A DNA stretch of 64,000 nt from Dactylorhiza incarnata (GCA_033032865.1 JAWHQI010000276.1:62001-126000), one strand, 5' to 3'. Counted from the first letter of the stretch, positions 44,458-57,096 are shown. Notes: generated from the letters alone by a model not told the origin. A program made the numbers and translations.

Positions 44458-45965
44458 ATGAGCGAACCTAACCAAAATGAAGTCCCCAACTTGGTTGCAG
44501 CCCCTGAATGGACTATGTCCTATTATGCAAGGCCTAACCTGGAAGGGACGGAAACTAGTATAGTCCGCCCTGCCGTAGCTAATAATAATTTCGAACTAAA
44601 GCCCATCATAATTCACATGGTGGAGCAATACGTGCAGTTCGACGGATTACAAGATGAAGATCCGAACGCTCATATTGCTAGCTTCCTTGAAATCTGTGAC
44701 ACCTTCAAAATAAATGGTGTTACGGATGATGCAATTAGGCTAAGAATCTTCCCATTTTCTTTAAGAACAAAGGCTAAGCAGTGGTTGACGACTCTACCTA
44801 GAGGTTCTATCACAACTTGGGCCCAGTTAACTGAAAAATTTCTAACTAAGTATTTTCCACCTGCAAAACTGCTAAGCTTAGAAATGATATTTCTTATTTT
44901 TGCCAAATAGATTCTGAAACACTATATGATACCTGGGAAAGGTATAAAGAATTCTTAAGACGTTTCCCTCATCACGCTCTGCCTGTATGGTTACATGTGC
45001 AGACGTTTTATAAAGGGCTAAATCAACATACTAAGCAAATGATAGACGCCGCTTCCGGTGGTACCTTAAAAACCAAAACCCCGGAAGCCGCTCTTGAGCT
45101 ATTTGAGGATATGGCCATGAACACCAATTAGTAGAATGTGCCAAGATCCCGCCCAAACAAACCTGCAGGTATGTACGAGGTGGATAACGTCTCCCAGCTG
45201 GCACTATAAGTGGAAATGCTTAGCAAAAAGTTATCGGAAATGAATTCTCCTTACGCACCTCAGGTTTGGGAATTTGCAAAAGCCACCTCCGAACAAGCTG
45301 ATTACGTAGGCAATAGAAATGCTTATAATAATTATTCTGTTGCTTCTAATTTTCATGCACCTGGTTTTCAATTACCGAATAATTATAATCCTGCGCTGCA
45401 TAATCACCCAAACTTTTATTGGAGTAATCCTGCAAACACAACTCGCCCGCCTCTACAAAATGAATTTACACCACCTCCACCCCCTGTTAACTTTCAAAAA
45501 CCTCCATCTTTGGAGGAGATGTTTTCAAAATATATAAGTACGAACGAAGCAACTGTCCGGAACTTAGCCGGATCCGTTAAAAATCTAGAAAACCAAATCG
45601 GGCAGCTCGCCAAAATAATATCCGAGCGACCGCCCGGGACTCTTCCCGCTAACACCGAGCCCAACCCGAGAGAGAAAGCGAAAGCTGTAACTCTTCGGAG
45701 TGGGAATCAAATATCCGGTCTGGTTAGCGAAGAGCACGAGGCAAGATCTGCCCCTATTTTAAAAACACCACTCACTCAAACAGACTTTATCACTCCACCT
45801 CCGGTTTTCAAAAACAACCCTGACCCGCCTTATCCTTCTCAACTCAACAAAGAAAAATTAGATGATCAATATCATCGCTTCCTGGAAATGTTTAAGCAAA
45901 TACACATCAATTTGCCCTTCCATGAAGCGATATCACAAATGCCCAAGTACGCTAAGTACTTATAG
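44458..45965 (+). pseudogene. gag: Element F gag
   Basis: Starts MSEPNQNEVPNLVAAPEW. The Athila-type capsid motif is clear (IRLRIFPFSLRTKAKQWL, ITTWAQLTEKFLTKYFPP). A frameshift near 44885 moves the frame. Two consecutive TAG codons at ~45128-45133 and a TAA at ~45207 follow; the last open part (45210-45965) is Pro/Asn-rich with NLENQIGQLAKIISERPPG. It ends near MPKYAKYL with a stop at 45963-45965. Confidence 0.9.
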
Positions 45966-46124
45966 GATCTTCTAACTAATAAGAAAAAGCTAGAAAATCT
46001 ATCACACGTAACTTTAAACGCTGAGTATTCCGCCGTCCTAACAAATAAATTACAGAAAAAGGCTAACGATCCGGGTAGTTTTTCTATCCCGTGCCTCTTT
46101 GGTGATTTATTTGTAAAGAACGCG

Positions 46125-46780
46125 TTGGCCGACTTAGGTGCGAACATCAACTTGATGCCATTCTCCTTGTTTAAGAAGTTAGGAGTGGGCACCCTTAGCC
46201 CCACACGTATGAGTATACAACTAGCAGATAGGACGATAAAATATCTGCTGGGAATTGTGGAGGACGTGCTCGTAAAGGTAGACAAATTCATCTTCCCGGT
46301 GGATTTTGTCATTTTGGATATTGAAGAGGATGCCGAGGTTCCCCTAATCCTTGGCCGCCCCTTCCTTGCCACCTCCCATTCTATCATCGATGTGAGTAAT
46401 GTAAGCTCTTCCTCCGAGTTGGAGATGATGAAGTGACCTTCTCCATAACACCCTCTATGAAAAATACCCTAGAAAATGACGATTCGTGTTTTTTCTTAGA
46501 TGTGTTAAGAGAAGACCCTTCTTTTTGTATTTCTAAAAATTCTTCTTCTTTTTGTTCATCTTCAAACACCTCAACTGAAATATTACATGAAATGGAAAAG
46601 GCCATTGCTCCCACCCCCTCAAATTTTCAAAATAAATCAAAATTTTTTGAAGAGATCACTTTTGAAAAAGAAAAATCTTTCAAATCTTCGTACGAGGAAC
46701 CTCCCACATTAGAACTTAAAGAACTACCCAATCATTTAAGATATGAATTTTTATAAAAAGACTCTAAGTTACCAGTATTA
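46125..46780 (+). pseudogene. Element F aspartic protease and linker to RT
   Basis: ADLGANINLMPFSLFKKLG carries the D-L-G-A active-site variant of this lineage, followed by FPVDFVILDIEEDAEVPLIL and GRPFLATSHSIIDV. A frame change near 46436 leads into an acidic linker (46433-46756) that ends with a stop and leads to RT. Confidence 0.88.
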
Positions 46781-47500
46781 GTGTCGGCCCATCTAAGTGA
46801 ATCTGAAAATGCCAAATTACTAAAAGTTTTACAAAAGCACCGCCAAGCAATTGCTTGGCAGATTTCCGATATTAAGGGCATAAGTCCGTCTTTCTGCACG
46901 CACAAAATTCTAATGGAAGATAATTCACATAATTCTTTTCAACCTCAACGCCGATTAAACCCAAACATGAAAGAAGTAGTAAAGGGTGAGGTCGTGAAAT
47001 TATTAGACGCAGGAATTATCTATCCAATTTCAGATAGAAAATGGGTGAGCCCCGTCCAAGTAGTTCCTAAAAAGGGAGGGATCACGGTAGTGTTAAACAA
47101 CAATAATGACTTAATCCCAACACGGACGGTGACTGGGCGGCGTATGTGTATTAATTATCGCAAATTGAATGACGCCACCCGCAAGGACCATTTCCCCTTG
47201 CCATTCATCGATCAAATCTTAGAACGATTATCCGGCCATAGCTTTTATTGTTTCCTCGATGGTCTCTCGAGCTACTTCCAAATTCCCATCTCGCCTGAGG
47301 ACCATGATAAAATGACGTTTACTTGTCCTTTCGGCACCTTCGCCTATCAAAGAATGCCGTTTGGCTTATGTAATGCGCCGACAACATTTCAGCGGTGTAT
47401 GTTGGCCATTTTTGACAAGTACGTAGAAACTATTATGGAGGTCTTTATGGACGACTTCTCCGTGTTTGGTGATTCCTTCGATTTTTGTTTACAGAATTAA
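46781..47500 (+). pseudogene. Element F reverse transcriptase
   Basis: 239 codons: WVSPVQVVPKKGG, RTVTGRRMCINYRKLND, HFPLPFIDQILERL, FGLCNAPTTFQRCM and the catalytic FMDD at residues 222-225. It ends at a TAA (47498-47500), beyond which homology continues in frame pieces. Confidence 0.92.
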
Positions 47501-48148
47501 GAAAAAGTGTTAGAACGATGTGGTGAGACCAATCTAGCCCTGAACTGGGAAAAATGCCACCGCCAACTAAGATATCAGCAAGAGGAATTGAGGTCGATGA
47601 AGCAAAAATAGAAGTGATCGAAAAACTGCCACCGCCAACTAATGTAAAGGCCATAAGAAGCTTTCTAGGACATGCCGGATTTTACCGGCGATTTATAAAA
47701 GATTTTTCGAAAATTACCAAACCCCTCACTCATCTTTTAGAAAAGGACACTCTATTTATTTTTGATGATACCTGCTTATCTGCTTTTCAATTAATAAAAA
47801 ATAAGCTAATAAATGCGCCAATTATGATAGCTCCAGTCTGGGACCTTCCATTCAAAATCATGTGCGATGCAAGTAGATTTACGGTGGGAGCCATTTTAGG
47901 ACAACGTATATCTAAAAACTTCCACCCTATTTTCTACGCAAGTAAAATGCTTACATCCGCACAAGAGAACTATACCACAACAGAGAGAATTATTAGCAGT
48001 TATTTTTGCGTTCGACAAATTTCGATCTTATATTACGCTTTCAAAAATTATCATTTTTACGTACCACTCGGCCCTCAAATATTTACTTGCTAAACTAGAT
48101 GCCAAACCATGCTTACTTCGCTGGATCTTACTCCTCCAGGAGTTCGAC
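47501..48148 (+). pseudogene. Element F RT connection and RNase H, with a templated patch
   Basis: SARGIEVDEAKIEVIEKL, IRSFLGHAGFYRRFIKDF, then RNase H ([35 protein letters not shown]). The expected conserved stretch before SARGIE is replaced by a copy of TGCCACCGCCAACTAA (47555-47570), which also lies at 47627-47642. Frameshifts near 47990 and 48093. Confidence 0.88.
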
Positions 48149-49489
48149 TTGGAAATTCGAGATAAAAAGGGAGCTGAAAATTTGGCCGCGGACCATCTTT
48201 CACGATTAGATAACCCATTTATTGAAATTTTAAATGTACAAAATTTTAATGATTATTTTCCCGACGAGAAGTTATTTTCAATCAACACTACTCCTTCTCC
48301 TTGGTTTGCAAACTTGGCCAACTACTTAGTAGCTCGAGTCCTCCAAAACGAATTCTCCTATCAGCAAAAGAAGAAATTCTTTTCTGACCTGAAGAATTAT
48401 TTTTGGGAGGACCCATATCTGTTTCGAGTTTGTGCAGACCAAGTAGTAAGGAGATGTGTTTCTTTCGAAGAAGGAGAAAATATTTTAAAACACTTACATG
48501 AAGGACCGACCGGTGGGCACTATCAAGCCAATCGGACCACACACAAAGTACTAAGTGCAGGCTTTTATTGGCCTAGCCTTTTTAAAGATGCCCAATCTTT
48601 TTTGAGTCGGTGCGATATCTGCCAACGGTCCGACAATATCTCTAATAAAAATGAAATGTTGCAAAATTATTTCCTCGAGTGCAAAGTTTTCGACCTTTGG
48701 GGAATTGATTTTGTAGGTCCTCTTCCTTCTAGCCATGGGAATAAATACATCTTAGTTGCGGTAGATTACGTATCTCGATGGGCAGAGGCCCAAGCTCTTC
48801 CTACCAATGACTCCCGAGTCATTATTATTTTCTTAAAAAAATCATTTTCTCGATTCGGTACTCCTAGGGCCATCGTTAGGGATAGGGGTTCGCACTTTTA
48901 TAACGCGCAACTTGCAAAAACACTTTTTAAGTATGGCGTTACACATAAGCTTTCAACTGCATACCACCCCCAAACTAACGGCCAGGTCGAGGTAGTGAAT
49001 AGAGAAATCAAACGTATTTTAGAAAAGACTGTTTCCACCTCACGTAAGGACTGGTCATATAAATTAGACGATGCTTTATGGGCTTACCGAACAGTGTACA
49101 AGACCGCCATCGGTTGTACACCGTATCGGTTAGTATATGGGAAATCATGCCATTTACTGGTCGAATTAGAACATCGTGCTTTCTGGGCCCTTAAATTTTT
49201 AAATTTTGATCCCCACTCCACCGCCGATCTTCGAAAATTCCAACTCAACGAACTCGACGAGTGGCGCTCCAATGCGTATGAAAATAATAAATTATATAAG
49301 GAACGAACGAAATTCTTTCACGATAAAAATTTAAGGCACCCGAAAAAGTTTAAACCAGGCGACCAAGTATTGCTTTATAATTCTCATCTACGTTTATTTC
49401 CTGGAAAGTTAAAATCTAGATGGTCAGGTCCTTTTAATGTAAAGGAAGCTTATCCGTATGGAACTATTTTGATATCACACTCAGATTAG
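48149..49489 (+). pseudogene. Element F RNase H end and integrase
   Basis: 446 open codons: [14 protein letters not shown] (RNase H end), HHCC finger ([20 protein letters not shown]), core D ([21 protein letters not shown]), D ([10 protein letters not shown]), E ([15 protein letters not shown]) and a C-terminal [20 protein letters not shown]. It looks intact as a domain; only upstream breaks disable it. Confidence 0.93.
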
Positions 49490-51328
49490 GGTGATTTCAA
49501 GGTTAATGGGCAGCGTCTAAAACTTTATTTTTCTGGTGACAATGTTGACATGGACAATGAAAAACTTCTTTTGTCTGGACTGTAATAATTTGGACTTACT
49601 TTTGAACTATATTCTTTTAGTCGAGCTCAAACGACATTAAATAGAGGGCGCTCTTTGGAGGCAACCCAAGGTTTTTAAAAATTTGTTGTTTTAATTTTTC
49701 TTTGGCCCTGGGCGGCTCTGATACTCTCAACTTCGGCGATCGCCTGCTCCAACGTTGCTGAATTCAAGAAAAATTCAAGATGATATTTCATGAAGATCCA
49801 AAGCGCCAACAAGGGGGAGCGGCATCACACATCCTTTTAAGCCCATAAATCCAGGAGAGTGCCTGTTTCAGTTATTCAGTTTTAGTTTCTTTTATTAGTC
49901 GCCCCTTCCTTCACTCTACTTTTCCATTGAGGGCAATGTTTATCGTAAGCTTGGGGGAGAATGTCTTCTTTTCTTTTCTTTTCTTTTGTTTTAGTAGTCT
50001 AAATTAGATTTTGGTAAAATCAATAGTACCCCCTTGCTTTATGTTTTGTTTTTCCCAAAATATTTTATATAGCCTTAGTTAATTTCAAAATTTCTAATCC
50101 AAATTTTTAATTATGTTTCACAAGTAAATTGTTGACTCATGTTGTGTTCTAATTCCAGGTAGCATGTTAATGTGAAAAGTTTTTCTAAAATCTTGTACTT
50201 TCCTTATCGTTTTCTCTTTTATCTTCTTTACTTTCTTAAAAATTCTTCATCCACTATTTTCCTCTTCATTTTTAGATATATTTTGCAAGGTTAACTTTTG
50301 ATTAGTGTAGTAAATGTGAATAATCCTAGACGCTTAGTATTCTTATTTTCAGGATAAGTTCATTAGTCTTTATTTAATATCTAGGGCTTACTTTTTGAAA
50401 TCCTTCAAATCTTATGTTTTAAGTAAATTTAGGAGCAATGAAAATGATTTAGGCCAATTTTTTGTTTAAGTTTGAGCCTTCATGCCAACCCTGAAAAAGA
50501 AACCCTTTGTTAGCCTCTTCTGAGCCTTTTCCCATGTTTTATTGTCACCTCCACTTATCAAATTTTTCACCAAAGCCAAAATTTCCAAACCTATTTAAAT
50601 CACACTAACACTTTGAGTTTTATTTAAATTTTTAAATAGTTTGATTGGTTTATTGCATGGAGAGCTTCAAAGAAAAGAATTTGCTCAAAAAGAAGATATT
50701 TTAAGCATATTTGTATTAGTTATCTTTGCCAAAATTTCAAAAAAAAAATTGCTATGAAAGAGAAAGAAAGAAAATATGCTAAATGCTTATAATGAAGGAT
50801 TGCCTCTTATCATTCATATCGAAATTTTTATAAAACTTATGTTTATGGTTTAGTGTGACTATAACCACCACTTTTATCTTCGATTTCCATTCCAAATCAT
50901 ATGCCTAAACCAAACATTTCGGTCCTAATAAAGTCCTCTTGATTCATGCTCCTAAATTTGCTTTAGCTAAGTAAAGAAGAAATGTAGAATAGTTAAGTTT
51001 TGGGTATGAATTTAGATCCTTGTTCTTAGAATGATATAATTATAATTTGTCTCTTAGGGTTTAGTAACAATTCAATGCACTCTCTCACTTATTACTTTGC
51101 TTAATTTTATTTAAAAACTTTTTAGTTAAAATTTTGGGTGATTAATTTTTGTTAGTAAAGGGTATAAAAATTAAGCTTAAATAAAGTACTTATTTTAGGT
51201 TTCCTTTTCACTATTCTCCCTACTTAGAATTTCGCAAGGTACTCGTGTTTAACATAATTAAATCTTTTTGATTAGTCACCTTTTTATTAGCTAATGCATA
51301 TTTATTTGCTTGGGGACAAGTAAAGTGT
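49490..51328 (+). other. Element F 3' non-coding region
   Basis: No env-like or other coding frame. It has GGAGGCAACCCAAGG near 49660, an internal polypurine tract TAAGCTTGGGGGAGA (49945-49960) next to CATTGAGGGCAATG (49925-49938), then A/T-rich sequence. Confidence 0.8.
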
Positions 51329-51343
51329 AAGCTTGGGGGAATT
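51329..51343 (+). promoter_or_regulatory. Element F terminal polypurine tract
   Basis: AAGCTTGGGGGAATT directly before the 3' LTR TGATAGTGC; repeats the internal tract 1.4 kb upstream. Confidence 0.88.
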
Positions 51344-52366
51344 TGATAGTGCTAAATCTAGATAGTTTAATTAGGTTATTTTTAGGTTATCTACTCTTAA
51401 TTTTTGCTTATTATTGTTTCTCTAAATGCAATTTTTGGTCATTTTCCTATTTTTAGTGCTAACTTAAGTTTTCTAAATTTTTAGGTCAAAAATGCAGATT
51501 TTCCTAGGTCACACCCTAGGTCACGCCCGTGACCTGGGGATCACGCTCGTGAGCTAAGGCATGTAAGTTGCTGTTAACAGTTAAGTTGATGCCGCCATAA
51601 TTCAGAAATTTTGGTCAGACACGCCCAAAGTTACACGGGCGTGCTTCCAGTCACGCCCGTGACTGCCACGTCAGCCAGCCGCCAGCGCCCATGATCACGT
51701 GCCAGCGCCCATGCCTAGCTTGACCACCGAATTGGTCACGCCCCCAGGTCACGGGCGTGACCTGGGGCGTGACCCATCAAATCGCGTCAGAATCGAGCGC
51801 CGAACCTGAGCCAAGCAGCAGAATTGATTAAACAAGTCACGCCCCCAGGTCACGGGCGTGACCGAGGCAGGAAAATTTCTATAAATTGGGATGACCTCCA
51901 AGCTTTCCCCATCAAGTTTTTGCAGAGAGAAAGGGTGCTACTGCTTTATTTTCAGTGATTTTCATGTTATTTTTGTATTCTCTTTCTCTCTCTCTCTCTT
52001 ATTTCAATGCACTTCTTTTTCTAGTTTTCTTATGAATGTTATAATGCCCTTGTAACTTCCTTTCATAATGTATTGCTAATGCTTAGTAGGCTTTCCATGC
52101 AAATGTATCTTCAGTTGAACTCTATTTTAATAAAAATCGTATGTTTTTGTTCTGTTAATATCTTCCTCATTTCTCTCTCCTACACCTCCAACATGAGTAA
52201 CTAAATCCTCATAGTACTTGATCTTGATGATCTGAGGATGAGTTGATTAAGTTATGATCCTTTAGCTCTCTTTTACTTTCTAAAGTCTTGGGCCTTAGAT
52301 TTACGCTTAATCAAAATTTAGTGGAGCTATAATATCGATATATAGTCCCCACCTTTGCTTTCATTC
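51344..52366 (+). repeat. Element F 3' LTR, piece 1
   Basis: Matches the 5' LTR of F up to the G insertion at CATTC (52362-52366), including the GGTCACG palindrome array. Confidence 0.93.
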
Positions 52367-53900
52367 TGATGCGCAAATCTTAGCACACCGCTATAGGCAA
52401 TAGCAAGACTGTGGCATGAAACGTCTGTGAATCGGTTGTTGTCAAGTAGTAATATGCGGAAGTAAATCCAAAAGTATCAAATCTCTCAAGGAACACAGTA
52501 AGGTGGAGTTAACGTTCGAGGAAGGACTTGAGATCGAAGTCCTTAAGTCGGATGGGTTGCGGAAACGGGGGGTTTTTGTTGTGGAAATAAAAGAAAATAA
52601 CTAAACTACTCCTATGCAATGCCGCTGTGCAATGCTTCGCTTGGCGGGATGGAGACTTGGCAGGCCTTGAGCGCGCTACTGCGAAAGGGTGGATGGATGA
52701 GTAGGCAAACAAAATCGAACTATGCAGGCCTTAAGCGCGCTGCTTCGTTAGGCGAATGGATTACACGGGCCGCTATGCCACGCTTCACTAGGCGGATGGG
52801 CGAGTAGGAATGCGGAGTGAGGGTCACAAGCACCTCATCGATAAGCACACCACTAGCAATTGCTAGTGCGGAACACGAACATGACGGTGGAATGGAAAAT
52901 GGATGGGGGTGCACCTCATACACACATATGAACAAGATAATTTCAATAAAATGAAATAAGCATTACATAACATGTTTCATAGTGTACATCATCAAAGTAT
53001 AGAGAAATCTATCTTATACAACTACCAATACAAAGAGAGAGAGCAAGGAATCGACCCAATCTGAAGGCTCGTTGGGATTCACGGTTGGAATCGCTGGGTT
53101 GTCAGTCCGTGTCCAAGCTCGGTCCTTAACTGCGTCCGGGGTAGAGAAGGTTGTCACTACCTTCTAATGGCCCGTCTTCTTCGTGTCACGATCCGGCCGC
53201 ACGACCTAGCTTCCTTCTCCTTGGGTATTGGTGGATGTAGGGCTAAATCCCTCTCCTTGGAGATCGAGGATGATGGAGGAGGCCAAAGGGGCCGGAGAAC
53301 CTGCGGAAATGACGGAAACGACGGAGAGACTGCGCTGGAAATGATCATCCGACCTAATTTCGCGGGCTATATTTATAGAAAATAGGGCGCACGATCAGTG
53401 GCGCACGACCAGTGGTCGTGCGCACTGGAAGTTGGTGATCGTGTGCACTGTGCCCGAAAAGCTGCAAGACAAAACTGCAGAAAATAATAAAGCGCACGAT
53501 CGAACGCACGACCGTGCATAAGAACGCACGACCAAATTCAGAAAACAACTTTGGGCTGCAAATGAATGCGCACGATCAGCGGCGCACGATCAGTGGTCGT
53601 GCGCAGTATAACCAGTGATCGTGCGCAGTGTTCCTGTACAGATTTGTACCGGGAACACCTGCATGACCCCTGTTCCAGCATAAACACAAATCAAAACCAC
53701 TGAAAGTGGCACAAAACACAGCATGAAAGATAATAAGAATGAAGAACATGAAAATACACCACATCGGGCCTAGAAGTGCACTTAGCGTGGAATAATAGAC
53801 GACTATTTAATATGAACGAAAACATGTATAAAGTGCAGTGCATGTGCGTGAAAATAAGCCCAGATGAGTCCAAATATGTGTATATAAATGGGACTCATCA
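52367..53900 (-). repeat. Element G 3' LTR (1534 bp)
   Basis: Plus-strand TGATGCGCAAATC to GGGACTCATCA. Contains GCGCGCTGCTTCG-type repeats (52610-52800), a TATA box (sense TATAAATA, near 53368-53377) and the palindrome array upstream of it. Confidence 0.94.
53390..53640. repeat. GCGCACGATCA...TGGTCGTGCGC palindrome array, LTR G
   Basis: About nine units with arms GCGCACGA(T/C)CA and TGGTCGTGCGC, some perfect, some half units. The counterpart is at 58117-58365. The nearest unit is ~10 bp upstream of the TATA box in sense orientation. Confidence 0.87.
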
Positions 53901-55644
53901 CACCCCCAGACTTACCTGTTTGCGCATCCCGAGCAAACTAATCCAGCGGAGTAGGAAAAACATAGCTAGCCAAAGCATTACAAACATGGAGTAGTATGCG
54001 AATTTGCTTACTTGTGTGTGTAGAAGCTCATTAGAAGAAGTTTCTAAATATGCTAGCTAATTTATAAAAGTGTAAATGCATAAAAAGAAATTTATTTTTA
54101 CTCAAAAATGGAATATTGGTGAATCTCATGGTCACGCGTAGTACGAAAGTAAGCAAGTCGCGAAGGTGTATGTTACCCAAGACCGGAACTCGGAATTATC
54201 TCCGTTGAAATCCATCAACGTCGAGAACCATAAGCTCGCCCTGTCACACTCTCTCGACGGTGCTAGTGAACTCACAAGGTGAATCAATAGGACTTTGGGT
54301 TTACACGAGGCTTAGGTTACGATTTGGAATGCAAAGATAAACGTGAAGGCTAATCGCAACCCAAATGAGCTCACAAAAGTGCTAAATCATAGCAACCCCA
54401 ATAAAACATGTGCAACACACCCCCAGACTTGACTTTGAAACCGGGTGTGCACACGGCCTACAACAATCAATACTATTAAGATGTTTCAATTAAAATACTG
54501 GGGATCTAAATCTATTTTTTTATTTTGCTTTTTTTTTTCTTTTCTTTTCATCCCCATATCTAAAAGCACAATTTTCACCACATAGACATTTTTAAAACTT
54601 CCACATCAACAGTGAGGTTTCGCATCACTGCACCGCATTGGAAAATTACAATTCATAAATGTTTTTAGCTTAATTTTGGTTGTGATAATAGGATTAGCTT
54701 TTAGGCCTTGGTGATGTATGGTGGAGCTGAACCAAAAGATCGGGTAGGCACAAAATAGGCTAGCAATGGTTAGCGTATAAGAAAGGTAAAACAAAGCTCA
54801 AGCTTGCCAAAAAGATGGCCTACATCACGCTCAACTTGCAAATCGTTCGCACCCATGCTTCGAGAGTCGCTTGGGGCAAGTTCTTAGCCCCCGAGAAAGG
54901 TAATCCTTCCTCCCAACTCGAGCAACACGAACCTCGTGCTGCCTACACACAATACCACGCTACCACTAGATTCAACCACATTCACCATTTTGAGTAAAAT
55001 AAATTAAAATCTACGCAAATCTACTAATTATAAATTAGAAGCATAAATAAAAACTAATTCTACTCAAATTCCTAGGCAAGACACGAGTATTCAACTAGAG
55101 CACCACAAGAGTCAACATGCCACTCCATCTTGAAATTTTTAGGCTAATACAATAATTTCTACATCACAACCAAGAATTTAATATACAGGAGCATACAAAC
55201 AAGCGAGTGTGCGCTAAAGTGGGTGTAGTGGTGTGCGATGAAGAAGAACAAATAAAATAACTGAAATAAAATACTTCTAGCATGCACTGAGATGTGCACG
55301 TGCAATGGGTACAATAAATATCTCTCCCCTGGACTTCGACTAAACCAACCAGCATAAAATATCAACATGAAATTTAAATGAGGGCTAGGGGAAGAGAGTA
55401 CCCAATGCTCAGCAAGTGAGCATACCAGAAGATTGGCATGTAAACCAAGACAAAGCAGCAGTATCCGCCATCCAGAAGAATACCTGCAGGGGTGAGCTTC
55501 GCAAAAACAAAAGACAATATACAAACATAAAAATGAAATATAGCTAACAAAACTAAACAAGTTGAAATAAGAATTGCAGGAAAAGTAAGATAACTACTGG
55601 GGTTATTGTCTTCCCAGCACGACTTATTCAAATTTAAAACAGTT
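53901..55644 (-). other. Element G 3' non-coding region with two polypurine tracts
   Basis: Terminal tract (sense TAAGTCTGGGGGTG at 53901-53914) against the LTR and an internal copy AAGTCTGGGGGTGTGTTG at 54414-54431. The rest shows no credible frame. Confidence 0.8.
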
Positions 55645-56880
55645 CTAGCTAATAGGGTTATGAAAAAGGAAATGCATAGGTAACTGTTCTAATATCCGTG
55701 TCGGTAACGGGTACCGATACGACGATAAAGCAGTTACCCCTCTACCTAAATAGTAATACCTGCTCAACACAGGTAGAGGAAAGAGAATGTAAGAAGAGGA
55801 GGAGAAGTCCTCACTCATCTCACCAAAATAATCCTTGCCCAGCAAGGTGTCATCTTCAGGGAAGCGGTAGGAGGAGAAGGCAATGAATGAGGCTTCCACT
55901 ATGGAGGGGGGATCAACCTCCTCACAAGATAGGATGCACTCATCATTGACTTGAGCAAAATGCTCCAAATCCTCCTGCGGTACCTGTGAAGATTCAACCT
56001 GCACAGGCTCAGATAGAGGAAGGGGATCAAGCAATAAAGAAGAAGAAGAACATAAATGGAAATCAATCGGGGGAGTGATCCCGGTCTCACTCCCATCAGG
56101 TTGGGGAAGTAAAATAATGTTTGCATTGTCATCAATGCTACAAGGTTCAGCGGGATCAATAGTGGCCATGCCCAAGAGTTGGACTTCCTCCACCGGTGCT
56201 GAGGAAAGCTCCTCTTCACCTAGAAGGTTGTCCTCCTCCTTAGGAGCAGGCATAACACATAGATCGCCAGCCTTATCCTGCGACACATCCTCAACCATGT
56301 CGTCAGAGACATATGTAGTATGCACAATAGGGGGAGGAATAGTGCTTGGATAAAATTCGAGCACCGATTCCTCATGAAGAATCAAGTTCATGCATGGTGA
56401 TATATGGATAGGGGAGATGGGCTCAGTCATGTCAGAGCCTAGATCAACCACACATCTGGTGACTGTGTCCACATCATACCCTTCAAAGCTTGAAGGTGAA
56501 ATGGGCACATAACCAGATGTTGAAGGTGTGCTGCCAGAAGCAAGAGTCGGGATGATCCGGATATCCGACTCGTCATCCTCGTCCAATTGGCGATGGAATG
56601 CAGCACAATCCGTCAAGGCATGATCCATGCTCTGACAAAACAAGCACTGCTTTGCGGGCTTCTTTGGCACAGCAGGTGCTGAAGCCGAAAAGAAGTATGA
56701 CGGTAAAGGCTCAGCAGAATAGCCATAGGACTTATGCGCACCATATGGAGTACCAAACGAAGTCGGTGCTCCATATACTGGGCCTTGAGTGCTAGGGCTA
56801 TTATCTCCCGATGGGCATCTATCACTAGAATGAGAAATATCTCCACACCAACGACAACGAATATTGAATGAAGCCCACAT
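55645..56880 (-). CDS. Element G orphan protein with two CCHC zinc knuckles (411 aa)
   Basis: An intact frame of 411 codons starting ~190 nt after the primer site, where gag normally begins. Knuckle 1 is C9-C12-H17-C22 and knuckle 2 is C79-C82-H87-C92, both CX2CX4HX4C. Between them lies a Gly/Ser/Tyr/Pro-rich linker. Residues ~100-380 are acidic, Pro/Ser/Glu-rich and low in complexity, with no membrane span and no capsid domain that I recognise. I cannot name the family. Possible roles are RNA binding for packaging in trans by an autonomous relative, or a derived gag fragment that lost its capsid. Conservation of the frame in a nested young element suggests it is or was translated. Confidence 0.75.
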   Translation of the reverse strand: MWASFNIRCRWCGDISHSSDRCPSGDNSPSTQGPVYGAPTSFGTPYGAHKSYGYSAEPLPSYFFSASAPAVPKKPAKQCLFCQSMDHALTDCAAFHRQLDEDDESDIRIIPTLASGSTPSTSGYVPISPSSFEGYDVDTVTRCVVDLGSDMTEPISPIHISPCMNLILHEESVLEFYPSTIPPPIVHTTYVSDDMVEDVSQDKAGDLCVMPAPKEEDNLLGEEELSSAPVEEVQLLGMATIDPAEPCSIDDNANIILLPQPDGSETGITPPIDFHLCSSSSLLLDPLPLSEPVQVESSQVPQEDLEHFAQVNDECILSCEEVDPPSIVEASFIAFSSYRFPEDDTLLGKDYFGEMSEDFSSSSYILFPLPVLSRYYYLGRGVTALSSYRYPLPTRILEQLPMHFLFHNPIS

Positions 56881-57072
56881 AGTGTGAAGATAAAATGATT
56901 CAAAATAAAAACACTATTATGCAAAATATTACACCTAACAAAAATTTACTAGAGCAACCTAATATAAATAGTAAAACAGAATAAGAAGAAATAAAACAAA
57001 AAGGATGCGATAAACAAATGGAAGGGCTTCTCTCTCAGATTCTCCCTCTCCAGAATACTCACACGTCTGTAT

Positions 57073-57090
57073 TCCCCGGCAACGGCGCCA
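57073..57090 (-). promoter_or_regulatory. Element G primer binding site (tRNA-Asp)
   Basis: Sense TGGCGCCGTTGCCGGGGA, 6 nt after the LTR, identical to that of E. Confidence 0.93.
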
Positions 57091-57096
57091 AAAACT

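Noticed and set aside
52619..53385. Small ORFs in LTR G (also 57349-58109)
   Set aside because: Present in both LTRs of G in a non-coding region with tandem repeats; no recognisable domain.
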